DNA of 15,339 bases. Origin: Goniomonas avonlea (lineage: Eukaryota > Cryptophyceae > Goniomonadida > Goniomonadaceae). Position 1 is the first letter of the stretch. Each line of letters begins with the position of its first letter. The notes under the pieces were generated by a model. That model did not search any database. It saw nothing but the letters and a program-made list of their open reading frames with translations, and was not told the DNA's origin. The stretch is from positions 1-15,339 of the forward strand of contig QUTJ01031702.1 in the NCBI GenBank assembly GCA_003573635.1, read 5' to 3'. This document shows positions 1 to 9,933 of this stretch, piece by piece. The position numbers were made by a program, and so were the translations under genes.

Positions 1-196
1 GGCCTCACTATCTCAGGTCAAAATATCCTACCAGTCTGATGTGGTCTGCGCCTGTGCCGCTCTCTCCCTCCCTCCTTCGCTCCCTCTCTGTTTCTGCGTC
101 TGTCTGTCTGATTTCTCTTCTCTCGAACCCTCACTCACTCACTGCGCCTCCCATCTCTCAGCTCGAGTGTGAGGGCTGAGCGCTTTCTACACTTAC
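1..196 (-). other. Intron (partial) of the LamG-like gene, pyrimidine-rich on the plus strand
   Basis: The minus-strand donor GTAAGT lies at 196-191 and follows the second exon of the LamG-like gene. The rest is a low-complexity CT-rich tract on the plus strand (about 58-150). Acceptor candidates near 38-50 lead after a few codons to an in-frame TAG, so the true acceptor is either close to base 1-12 or outside the window. No other feature is seen. Confidence 0.6.
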
Positions 197-1669
197 ATGA
201 GCCACAGGTATCCGCCGTGGCATTCGTCGCGTTTGTTGTGTTAACCGCCGCGCCAGCTTGGTCAACGAGGTAGGTGAAGGAGTCCTCTCCGCTGAAGGAC
301 GTGTTCGCCGCGTAAAACACCCGCCAGGTTGGGAACGGCAAAGAAGCAGCCGAGGTTGGCACGGTCAAGTTAGACAGGGTCGCATTGGTCGAGTTAGACA
401 GGGTCGCATTGGTGCTTGTAGTGTTGAGTGACGTGGAGTTAGCGACAGTGCCGTTGGCAGCTGTTGCGTTGACCACCGTCGCGTCAATCTGCACGGGGGC
501 GGCGTTTAGTGGTGAGGAGAGACAGCAAAAGGGATGGCATGGTGCTTGGGAATTGGACAGATGTCAAGAGAGAAGACACGTTGAGTTACCCTCCACTGAC
601 ACGGCTGTTGCGGATCAAATGGAAGACTTACAGTGTCACCAACATGGACGCTGGTGTTGAACGCCGTCCAAAGCCGCCCAAAACGCGGAAGAGACGTCAC
701 GGTCAGTCGCACCGGAGTTGAACGATTCACGAATCCACCAGGAAGGTCAACTGCTACCAAGTCACGACTGAAAGGAACTTCTACCAACACGCGCCCCGAT
801 CCGATCAGTGGGGCGCCGGAGGCCACGAACTGGGGATACGTCGGCGACCGCAAGTGCGAAGAGATCTTCGTTGTTTGACCAAGCATCGCATTGTTGCCAA
901 ATCCGGACAAATCCTTCAAGTGTGTTGTGTTGGTCTGATCCTCAAAGTTGAAATAGAGACTCAAACCCGGCGAGGTTGGGTCGGTGATGGTGTTGAAGTC
1001 TAGACGGATTTGTTCCAGTGTGCGTGCGAAGGTCCAAACACGAACCTCGTCAAGAATGCCACCAAGTGCATAAGCAGTCGAGGAGTGACTCCCAATGCTT
1101 TGTCCCAACGCAGCATGGCCACCTGACCACAGCCGAACGGGCTGCCTTACAGAACTTTCCCAAGCGTTCTCGCCGTTCCTGTACAACCGGACATCTCGGG
1201 TGATGGCAGACCAAGTGACAGCCACATGGACCCATGTTTTCAAAGAGCCCATGCCGTTGGCGCAAGCAAGAACCGATGTTTGGTTGCAATAATATTGCTC
1301 ACCAGCGATGTTGAGCGAGATGCCGGAGCTGGACACTCCGACTGCCACCTGCTGTGGTAAGGATGCCAAAGATGCCGGAACAGTATCCGGTTCCCAAACA
1401 GCATAGGAAAACACTGTGTGCTCCTTGTCTGCCCTTTGGTCCAAGACCCGGACCCACAGCTCCAGCGAGAACTCGTCAGTCGGGGTGTTCAACCACCGCC
1501 AGGTTGCCACGTCATGCGCCCTAGAGTCAAACAAAAGCGCAGTGCCACCACCCCCGGCGAGGCCGGATGCCACTGGCACGTGTGATAAGCAACTGGCCAC
1601 AACCCCAACCCATAGGCAAATCCCAACGGACCCAACCATCGTGGTTCGAAAACTCGCAATGGCGCTCAC
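197..1669 (-). CDS. Secreted or surface LamG-like (jelly-roll) protein, C-terminal part outside the window
   Basis: Two exons are visible on the minus strand: 1669-632 and 488-197. They are joined by a 143-base phase-0 intron with donor GTAAGT and acceptor GTGCAG; the second exon ends at another GTAAGT in phase 1, so the gene runs off the left edge. The 443 visible residues start with a hydrophobic signal-like segment (about 11-36). A concanavalin A-like/LamG-like fold follows (about 44-265), shown by FSLELWVRV, TWVHVAVTWS, RLYRNG and GGILDEVRVWTFART. Next comes a region like tandem cadherin-like or bacterial-Ig repeats (LTVTSLPRFGRLW, then SGEDSFTYLVD), interrupted by a sequon-rich stretch with about 12 N-x-S/T sites in 97 residues. 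LamG-like domains bind glycans or proteins outside the cell; the ligand cannot be told here. A second ATG at residue 11 is a possible start. The domain call is good, the specific function unknown. Confidence 0.85.
352..418 (-). repeat. 24-base tandem repeat encoding an 8-residue sequon unit
   Basis: Two near-identical 24-base units lie in the second LamG exon and encode the 8-residue unit TNATLSNS, then a variant ending in L. Each unit carries two N-glycosylation sequons. Neighbouring codons (NATAANGTVANSTSLNTTS) look like diverged relatives of the same unit. Confidence 0.65.
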
Positions 1670-1858
1670 ACAACGCCGAGATAGATCAGTTCGATTTCCT
1701 TTCCGTTAGACGAACACGATAACTGTGAGGAGACCTGTCAGTGAGTCTGTCCTCTTGGCGACGCGCCGTTCGAGCCTCCTCGCCTCCTCCATCTCTCACC
1801 AAGACTTCCGGCTTTGGTGGTGTTTTTGGTTCTGTTGTGTGTTGTCCATAGTGAACAG
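1670..1858. promoter_or_regulatory. Short divergent intergenic region, probable bidirectional promoter
   Basis: 189 bases separate the start codon of the minus-strand LamG-like gene from the likely ATG (1859) of the plus-strand PP1-docking gene, so both promoters and 5' leaders must lie here. I see no TATA box or other motif I would name. The CCATAG before 1859 could be the acceptor of a 5'-leader intron, but no donor is convincing. Confidence 0.4.
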
Positions 1859-2371
1859 ATGCCTCAAAGCGGAGAGGGTGTTGAGCTCTCAATTCTGGAC
1901 GATGAGTCGAGCTCTCAAGTCCCGCCCGTGAGACGGTCGAGCGCGGACAGAGACAGAAGAAAACAGACTGGCTTCGAACTTATTGTGGTGGCGGATGAAG
2001 ACGTATCCACCACTGATGTACCTCAGATTGCAAGTCCACAAACTTTCACGCCAGTCCGAAGCTACAACGATGTCAAAGGGGGCAGCTATGTGTCCTTGCT
2101 GAACGAATCTGCCGATTTTTCCCCAGCGTTTGACGCCAGCGCCAAACCTGCCAAGGGAATTTTGAGACCCTCTCGGAGCTCCAGCTCAATACGGCGGACA
2201 GTATCTTTCAGCGAGGAGCTGGAACGTGTTCGGTTCATTGAGCGGAGGACGGTACACTGGCAGACCCGATGCCTAACTTGGGCCCTGATCTTGTTTATCA
2301 TGGCTCTGATCGTTGCCGCCCTGGTCATAATCGTTTTGGCCTTGACTGTGTGGAAGGAGCCGTTTCCGTGA
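1859..2371 (+). CDS. Tail-anchored membrane protein with PP1-docking motifs
   Basis: A single exon encodes 170 residues from ATG 1859; the frame is open further upstream but has no ATG there. Residues 1-95 are polar and probably disordered. Three short motifs follow: GILR (100-103, SILK type), RTVSF (113-117, RVxF type) and RVRF (123-126, a second RVxF match). SILK upstream of RVxF is the known arrangement for binding the catalytic subunit of protein phosphatase 1. One hydrophobic helix (about 139-163, ALILFIMALIVAALVIIVLA) lies at the end with only about seven residues behind it, the form of a tail-anchored protein facing the cytosol. I infer that it recruits PP1 to a membrane; which membrane is unknown. 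Ser116 inside RVxF has Arg at -3 and -4, so phosphorylation might regulate docking, as in KNL1. I do not recognise the whole protein as a known family. Confidence 0.75.
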   Translation: MPQSGEGVELSILDDESSSQVPPVRRSSADRDRRKQTGFELIVVADEDVSTTDVPQIASPQTFTPVRSYNDVKGGSYVSLLNESADFSPAFDASAKPAKGILRPSRSSSSIRRTVSFSEELERVRFIERRTVHWQTRCLTWALILFIMALIVAALVIIVLALTVWKEPFP

Positions 2372-2377
2372 CTCCGA

Positions 2378-2383
2378 AATAAA
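2378..2383 (+). terminator. Polyadenylation signal AATAAA
   Basis: The canonical hexamer lies six bases after the stop codon of the PP1-docking gene, which implies a very short 3' UTR. The convergent minus-strand gene stops at 2469, so the two transcripts' ends must nearly touch or overlap. Confidence 0.75.
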
Positions 2384-2468
2384 GCAGAAAGCATAAACAA
2401 ATTATGGTGTATTTCCCCGACACCCAAGATGCAGTCCGCGCCATTTTAACAGACGTCCCAAACCTAAC

Positions 2469-5400
2469 TCAAGCCTTCTGCTCCAGGAGGTGTGCGGCGA
2501 CACCCTCTTCAAACGCCTCACGCTTCTGTGATGACGCAGCCTGCTGATCAGCAAGATGCAGAGCGGAGGCCTGGGACTTGAGATCGTGCTGCAGCGCTTG
2601 CTGCCGTGACATCTCACTGCCAAGCCGACGTGCCATCTTGGCCTGAGCACGACGGGCTCGGACCTGAGAGCATCATGAATACCACAACAAGTACGAACAT
2701 GCGAAGCTAGCAAAATACTGGCAGGTTGTCTTTCTCAAAGCAATGGCACGTTGTCTCTCTCAAAACGCACCTCTGCGGCCTGTGCAGCCATGTGCTGGGC
2801 GGCCTCCACAGTGGTGGCCTCCTCCTTCGCCAGCTTGCGCTCGTGACGGGCGGCAGGAGACATCTACAAGGAACGTTAGGACAGTGATTGAAGGGCGGAG
2901 CTTTCAGCGACGTTTGTGTGAGCAGAAGGTAGGGAGACAGAGCGGAGAGCGCATACCTCGGCAAGGGATTCACTCCCAGACCGCGGGGCAATATTCATTT
3001 CTTTGAGCTCGGCCTCCTGCTTGCTCGCGTCCTGCGCTGCCTGTAGCAGCTCCGCAGCCTTTTTGCGGTCTGCAGCAGCCAAGCGGAGGGCCGCCTTCTC
3101 CTGCGTCCGAGATTAAACCCGGAACGAGAGGGCCGAGAACCGAAAGCGACGACAGGGGAGCGAGGCAGAAAGGATACAACACTATCCCTGCCAAGGGGTT
3201 TGGGCGGGTGTAGCAGCCTACACGACCCAGGAAGAGCTCCCAGAGTCACGTATGACTTTGAGGATTTCAGGTGTGTGAGCGAGCGAGTGTTCCAACACCA
3301 AGGAGCTGCATCGCAGCAGCTACAGCAGGAGCAGAGCAGGGGGGGGGGGAGACCAACCTTGGTCTTGTAAGTGCTCTGCAACTGTGCCTTGGGGTTGTCC
3401 AGTTGGCTCGGGTCAGACAACACACTGGGGTCCCGCAATATGCGGTCCGACATTTCTGCGGCCTTGACCTGCACGCGGGTCAAACCGGAGCGGTGAGGGG
3501 TCTCTCTGTCTCTCCCTCTGTCTGTCTCTCACTCTCTCAAAGTCCCACTCCCTCTCCCCTCTCCCCCTCCTCGCTCACTCACCGTCTTGAGTTGCTTCTG
3601 CAGAGCGGCGTCCTCGGACTCAGCAGCTTGCTGCATGGCGTACGCGTGCGCTGATTCCTTCTTGGTTGCCAGCAACAGAGCGACGGCCTCCTGTGAGACA
3701 AGCGTGTCAATAGAGTCAACAGCGCGACGACTTCCTGTGAGACAAGCGTGTCAGAGTCAACAGAGCGACGACTTGCCGTGTCAATAGCCTTCACCACACC
3801 CACTCGAACAGCATGATCGATAGACGCACTCTGCCTACTGCATACACCATGCTCAGCTCACGCCTGACCTCCTGCTCCCTGCTGCACTCCCTGCACTCAA
3901 CCCACCTCGGTCAACTTGCCGCTCTCTGCTTTGACCTTATCCAAAGCCTTGGCCTTGGCTTTTGACACGGTGTCAGGGTCAACGTCAGCCTCCCGCAAGA
4001 GGGCACCGGCCCTGCGGTCGTGAGTTGGTGTGAGAGCAGGCTGCGACGGTGCATGGGCCTGACCTGGGTCCTCTAACCTGTGATGTGTGCACCGTACATC
4101 TAAGAGCACACTGCCACCCGAACAGATATTATCTCAGTGGTAAGAAATCCCTGCGTCTATTGGATATCCCTGCTCCTGAGACCGACAGTGACAGTCCATC
4201 CGACGATGGTAGCCGGTTTGACTGCCATTCACACATTATCGAGCTTGCGCCGGATCGGTCCACCATCTATCTGGTGGTGACGACTCTGGGGCGGTCATTA
4301 TGACGACAGTGCTGTCTCGGATCTGGAAAACGCAAGTCCATGTTCCAGCTTCGTCATCTCTTCTCACCTAGGCTTACGTGCACGCAGTGCCTCTCACACT
4401 CTCTCCCACTCTCTCCCAAGGCTTACGTGCACGCAGTGCCTCTCACACTCTCCCACTCTCTCCCACTCTCTCCCACTCTCTCCCAAGGCACGCAGTGACT
4501 CTCTCACACACACTCTCTCTCTCCCCCAAGGCTTACGTGCACGCATAATATCTTCTCGATCAGAGATGCATGTCGGACCTGTGCAGAGTTCAAACTGTAT
4601 GTGCACTGCCCTCTCTAATGTCGGAATGTGCACCTTGACAGTGCAAGCCTGTCGAGTTCGCTGTGCTCGAGTGTCGCACCTGTGCATCTTGACCAAGGCA
4701 AGCTTGCGATCTTTCTCGGCCTTGACAAGAACAGCGTGGGCACTCGCCTGATCCGCCTCCAGCTTCTGTTAACGGACACGTTAGTGCTGCACAGACCACA
4801 TCAGGCAGCCTTCGACGCATCAATCAACTAGTGGTTTTAGGTAAATTTACACATCGGCTGGTCTCAGCACGTGAGCTAGTCATGAGAAAAAACACCAGCA
4901 CCGTGAACCAGTGCTGGTATCGTGACCAGCGAAAGGCACGAGAGAGAGCGAGAGAGAGGGAGAGCCGATTTGTGAGTTCTCGAGAAAACAAGAATTACCT
5001 TGTGGCCAGCCTTATACGCATTGATCAATTTCTGGTTCTCAGCCATCATTTTCTTCGCACTAGCGGACAGCGAAGTCTCGGTCTTTTTCTGCTTGGCAGC
5101 CATCAACTTTGCTTTGGCCTAAGTGTTGGGCGTTAGTCGATGATGGATGTGAGTTGTGGCCGAGGATTCACAGATCGGGCACCCATTCCTGCTGTACCCG
5201 ATTTTCTTATCACGCACTGAGAGAGACTCGAGCTCTGTCATTCCTGTGTGGCACCACCCAGACCACCAAAACAACGAGACGAACCATCAACTTGGTGGCC
5301 TCCTTCTTCAACCTGGCAGCCTGAGAACGCAACAGAGCCCGTTCTGACTGCTTGGCAGCAGATGACTCAATGGCGTGGCGCCCCTTGCGGGTCAGACTCA

Positions 5401-6392
5401 TGAGCTCGTGCCTGTGCTTGCGAACTTTCATCGAGAGGTCCGCAAGCTCCTTGCGGTCCTTGTCCTCCGCGGCCTTGATGTCTCGGACTTTGCTGTCCCA
5501 TACACCATGTCAAAAAACGGCATTGTCCCACAATGCTTGCTGGGACATACCTCGCGTAGTGAGCGGCACGTTTCTGGTCACGGTGGATTGCGGTCTGTAG
5601 GGCAGCACGCTCCTCCTTGGCCTCCACTGATTGCGCGGCTTTTTTCAGCTCCTTCACACCTGTGAACTGTGAGTGGTGGCAAGCGTTGCAAGGGAAATCA
5701 AAGGTGAGGGAGACGTTGAGCCTAAGTTTTCACAAGTCTCAACAACGGTATTCACCTTTCGCATGGCGCTTCTTTGAGGCCAAATCCTTAAGTGTTGCCT
5801 TGGAAAAGACACGGTTGACCTGCGGTGGGACTGTAAAACGACCAGTTCGGTCGGTTCATTGTGCAGAAGACGGACCACGTGGCGAGCTTCATTTTCAGTG
5901 TTCTTCGCGTCCTTAGCTTGAGCATCAGAATTGATCTCAGCCAACAGAGTCTTGGCCACTCCACCAGTTTGGAGGAGCGCAGAGTGCTTTCCTGACAGAA
6001 CAGAGGCCTTGAAAGCAGCGCTTGACCAGGGTCAGCGGGGAGTCAGAGGAGGCTAATAGACTGACCTTGCGTCCTTCGTGATGAGGTTGTGCGACATCTT
6101 CTCCAATTCAGCAACGGAACCAGGAGCCCGCTGCCTCACAGGTCAGAAAGGGTTAAGGTCAAACAGAATTCTCACATCCAGCTCGACCGGGCCAGACGAC
6201 GCTGTGATCAGGCCCAAGCAGACCACAACCAGGAAGGTGACGGCCACGGCGACACCCACCAAGGCACGTCTCTCGCGGTTCACAGGCGGCCGGTAGGTAC
6301 CGACTGTGTTGAGCGGTGTCTAAGCACAACGCAGGTCAGCTGCAAGAAAGAAAAACTGTCATGGAAGGACCCACCAGCTCACCCACGGGCAT
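2469..6392 (-). CDS. Membrane-anchored Ala/Lys/Glu-rich helical protein, about 15 exons
   Basis: Exons read on the minus strand: 6392-6375, 6319-6176, 6130-6066, 6020-5879, 5798-5756, 5659-5551, 5492-5285, 5118-4999, 4765-4680, 4011-3906, 3690-3583, 3468-3358, 3100-2957, 2863-2771 and 2663-2469. All phases match and give 563 residues. A short basic N-terminus (PPVNRERR) precedes one hydrophobic helix (about 25-46, ALVGVAVAVTFLVVVCLGLI), a signal anchor or uncleaved signal. About 510 residues follow, rich in Ala, Lys, Glu and Gln with heptad-like stretches (KKAAELLQAAQDASKQEAEL), so mostly helical or coiled coil. No catalytic motif or known domain is seen. Many exons have about 30-48 codons and phase-0 edges, which suggests growth by exon duplication. 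Uncertain points: exon 1 (a donor at 6381 with an acceptor near 6302 also fits) and the end of exon 4 (5879 or 5876). The gene faces RagC/D across 57 bases. Confidence 0.7.
3498..3580. repeat. Pyrimidine-rich simple sequence in an intron
   Basis: A CT-rich, mostly TCTC/CCCT low-complexity tract fills the intron at 3469-3582 of the helical-protein gene. On the transcribed (minus) strand it is purine-rich. Confidence 0.7.
3674..3774 (-). repeat. Tandem repeat of 41-44 bases duplicating an intron-exon junction
   Basis: Units at 3674-3717 and 3718-3758, plus a partial unit from 3759, share a core with plus-strand text CTGTGAGACAAGCGTGTCA. On the minus strand unit 1 holds the real acceptor CTCACAG (ending at 3691) and the first 17 bases of the exon at 3690-3583. 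Unit 2 holds an identical CTCACAG ending at 3735, followed by an exon-like GAAGTCGTCGC. Confidence 0.8.
4012..4679 (-). other. Long intron of the helical-protein gene
   Basis: The 668-base intron has donor GTGCGA at 4679 and acceptor GACCGCAG ending at 4012, joining exons in phase 2. It holds the minisatellite at 4370-4547 and a plus-strand open frame around 4049-4303 that has no ATG. No RNA gene or transposon is seen. Confidence 0.7.
4370..4547. repeat. Minisatellite with conserved GGCTTACGTGCACGCAGTG core and CTCTCCCA spacers
   Basis: The core occurs at about 4371, 4420 and 4530, with a shortened version (GGCACGCAGTGA) at about 4487. Between cores lie runs of CACTCTCTCCCA. The core contains the palindrome CGTGCACG. 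The same core, same strand, recurs at 9971-9990 in an intron of the RagC/D gene. Confidence 0.85.
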
Positions 6393-6449
6393 CTTGTCTC
6401 AACCAAGAGCGACTCTTGGAGACGAAGAACAAAAACCCACAAGAGTCAA
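6393..6449. promoter_or_regulatory. 57-base gap between divergent start codons, probable shared promoter region
   Basis: The proposed ATG of the helical-protein gene (minus, 6392) and that of RagC/D (plus, 6450) are only 57 bases apart. If both starts are right, promoter elements must be shared or must overlap the first introns of each gene. No named motif is seen. Confidence 0.35.
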
Positions 6450-9400
6450 ATGTCAAAATCGCCTTATGCACGTCAGGTGAGTGACTTGGGCGAGCTCGGT
6501 GGTCATGTCGGTGCGTCATTGCTTCTTGCCCAATCAGCCTCGGGCTCACTGTGCGCGCAGGGTTACGAGCAGTATGGGGGAGATGAAGGCCTGCCGTCAT
6601 CGCTCGGGTGCGGGTTCCATCCCAGGTTTTTGTTCTGTGGCTCACGCTCCCGACCCACAGGCGCGCCGCAGCTGCTGCGGCTGTCACTAGTGACCGCAAC
6701 CCTCGAATTTTGTTGATGGGCACGCGAAGGCGAGTCCTCTCCTTCTTTGTGTCCTGTCTGTATCTTGACCCAATGCGCAGGAGTGGCAAGTCCAGTATTT
6801 TCAAGGTGGTCTTTCACAAAATGTCTCCCCACGAGACCCTTTTTTTGGACAGCACAACCAAGATTGTCAAGAACGGTGCGGTTTTCGTTTCGTTTCGTTT
6901 CGTTGTGCCCTCCGCCTTATTTTATTCTGCAGATGTCGCGAACAGTTCCTTTGTCCACTTTCAAATCTGGTACGTTCTCGTCGGACCCCGATCATGGCTC
7001 ATGACCCCGAACCCACAGGGATTTCCCTGGGCACGTCGACGTGGACGACCCCTCGTTTGATGCACAGGGTATTTTCAGTGGTGCTGGCGCTGTAATTTTT
7101 GTCATTGACGCGCAGGTGCGGAGGTGCCGTCCTCCATCTGGGCGTTCACTGACCCAATCCTCAGGATGATTACACTGAGGCGCTTGCCAAACTTCAAAAG
7201 ATGATTGCCAAAGCGGATCGAATTAACCCGCGCATCTACTTTGAAGTGTTTATTCACAAGGTCGACGGTCTCTCAGATGACCACAAGATTGATTACCAGC
7301 GCGATGTCCATCAGCGTGTGACAGATGAATTGAGTGACCATGAGGGCCTCCAGGATGCACAGGCATGTCCTGTTTCCCAGCGTGTCCGATCAGCTCTCGA
7401 TGAACTTTGATACTGTTCTTCTCGAGCTTGCTCGTTGCTCTGATATTGCTTACACCTTCCCCAGGTCGGCTTCTATCTCTCAAGTATCTACGACCACTCG
7501 ATTTACGAGAACATGAGCAAAGTGGTCCAGAAGCTTATCCCACAATTGCCAACCCTCGAGAATCTTCTCGACATTTTGATATCGGTGCGTTATTCTTGCA
7601 ACCTCTGCCGCGATCCATTCTCCCTTTCGCTCCCGATCGTGGACTCAGTCTATTCCGGGGCCCATTGGATGATATTTGGGCAAGTTTTTGCTTCGAAAAT
7701 GACGTTTTGTGGCGGAAATGTCAGTCCCAGTTCTCTCGGGTGGCGGGGCACAAATGCACCATAGAGAGAATGATCAAGGAACCGCTGAGCGGCCAGATCT
7801 CGCTGTAGGCACAAGATCCCACACAGAACAGGCGGCCCGCTTGAACGTGGACTTCAGTGGCGCACTCGATGTGATGGTTGTGGCGAATGTGTCCGATGTG
7901 TTTGTTACTGTTGCAGTCTTGGAATCGCCCCCTCGAACCTCTTGTTGTGGCTGCTTGCTGTTTTTGGTTATCACATGCTTCTGTCGCATTATTGTTGAGT
8001 GGTGACGACAGAGAGGGAGGGAATACAGAGCGAGCGCACAGAGAGATTTGGAAAAGAAACTTGATTTCTAACGCACAACGAACGCACAACGTGTCTGACG
8101 CCAGTTCCCAGAACTGCCGCATGGAGAAGGCGTTCTTGTTTGACGTGGTCAGCAAAATTTACATTGTAAGTCTTGTGTTTTGCAGTTTCGATGTAGTATT
8201 TCCTCTTTGCTTGCCAGTTTCTCCGCTTTTTCCCTCCTCGAAACTCTTTTTGTCAAGAAACTCTTGTTGTTGTCCATAGTTGTATTGCATTGCACTGGAC
8301 ACTTGTTGCTTTTTCTGGCCACTGTTGCGTTTGGATTTGCCGTGTGTTGCTTGTAGGGTTATGATAGATCGAGAGAAACCGATTTTTTCGGGACAGGAAA
8401 GCAATATGTTCAGTGATTCGTGCGATCGTCGAGAAATCGTGCTTTGTCATGTCATTTAATCTTCGCCTTGATCATGATCGGTCGAAAAATCGTTTGGCCG
8501 AAGCAATTATATTGAATAATCAACAGGCAACTGGACGTAATGCAATGGCGAACAACACAATGCAAGTCCAAATGCTAGTGTGAACAACGATGCAATGCGC
8601 CTAACATACTTTGAAAAGATGCAACCAGTTGGCCCCTCTCTGATTCAGCCATTTTGGGTACGGATGTTGAGATTTAGTTTTCAACATCCAGAGATTTTGA
8701 GGCAGAGTTCGAGATGCTGAAGGTTCCCTAGCAATCTTTGACCTTATTTGGCGATAGGAGCGATTACAGAAGTATCAGAGCACACGGCGTGCGCTGCTAG
8801 AGTCGCATGCCTGCGAAGCAGTAACACTCCCTTCTCCAGGCGACGGACAGCAGTCCTGTGGACGTGCAATCGTACGAGCTCTGCTCTGATATGATTGACG
8901 TGGTAATTGATATTTCATGCATCTATGGCATGAAGGAGGAGGGCGAGGGCCTTGCGTATGACGCAGAGTCGGCGTCGGTGATTAAGCTCAACAATGGCCA
9001 CGTCTTGTATCTCCGCGAGGTGCGATACAGTCATCCTTGGCCTTGGGATTTTTTCCCCTCTTTCACCAATCGGGTACATGGACTGTTGCCGCGTGTTAGA
9101 GAGCAGCCGAGACTGAGACGAGGGTACATGGACTGTTGCCGCGTGTTAGAGAGCAGCCGAGACTGAGACGAGGGTACATGGACTGTTCCTGTGTGTTAGA
9201 GAGCATTTCTTCAGTTCTGGACATATTAATGGTTCAGGATCGCATACTCTTCAGGATCGCTCGAACTCATGACAGTTTTGTGTGCGTGCGTGAGCGTATG
9301 TGGGGTGCTGCGAGCAAACTTCCACCCTCGCAGCTGTGATGTTTGTGGCTGTGGGCAGTTCGTTTTCTTCGGCTGTGGACCCCAATCCATCTAGGCCGAA

Positions 9401-9878
9401 GGTCTGGTCGACAATCGAAGGGTTTAAGAGACAAAGGTTGAAGGGCTGTGTACTGAAGGTCGACAATCCAAGGGTTTAATAAGAGACGAGGGTTGAAGGG
9501 CTGTGTACTGAAGGTCGAGAATCCAAGAGGGTTAAAGAGTCCAAGGGCTGGACCCCAATCCGTGTGTCCGATGCTGAATTTAATTTCGTTGCAGGTGTCA
9601 AAGTACCTCGCACTCGTGTGTCTGATGCGAGATGAGAACCTTGAGAAGCAAGGGCTCATCGAGTACAATGTGCAATGCTTCAAGCAGGTGTGTGTGTGTG
9701 TGTGTGTGTGTGTTTTTTTGGGGGGGGAGTCCAGCTCTCTCCCACACACGCATGAAACTGGATCCCAATACTGCACTGGTTCGCATGCACTTGAACGGCT
9801 ACACGCACACACACTCTCTCACACCCGCGCACTCTCTCTTTAAGTTTACGCGTACTCTCTCTCCTGAATGGCTTGAAG

Positions 9879-9933
<55 letters not shown>

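Noticed and set aside
1814-1858. 15-residue hydrophobic N-terminal extension of the PP1-docking protein (VVFLVLLCVV)
   Set aside because: It begins with TTG, not ATG, and lies in the short divergent intergenic region; the first ATG is 1859.
4049-4303. 84-residue plus-strand open frame inside the 668-base intron
   Set aside because: It begins with GTG, has no ATG near the front, no recognisable domain and no poly(A) signal; its composition is not enough for a nested gene.
7721-8155. 144-residue minus-strand open frame in the RagC/D region
   Set aside because: It runs antisense through a RagC/D intron and exon, and the part over the exon is explained by the conserved RagC protein on plus.
8400-8560. 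Possible small nucleolar RNA in a RagC/D intron (repeated GATCG/ATGATC motifs)
   Set aside because: No proper C box and D box pair with terminal stem could be found.
9072-9205. CRISPR-like direct repeats
   Set aside because: The 50-base units are directly adjacent with no unique spacers, inside a eukaryotic intron; this is a minisatellite.
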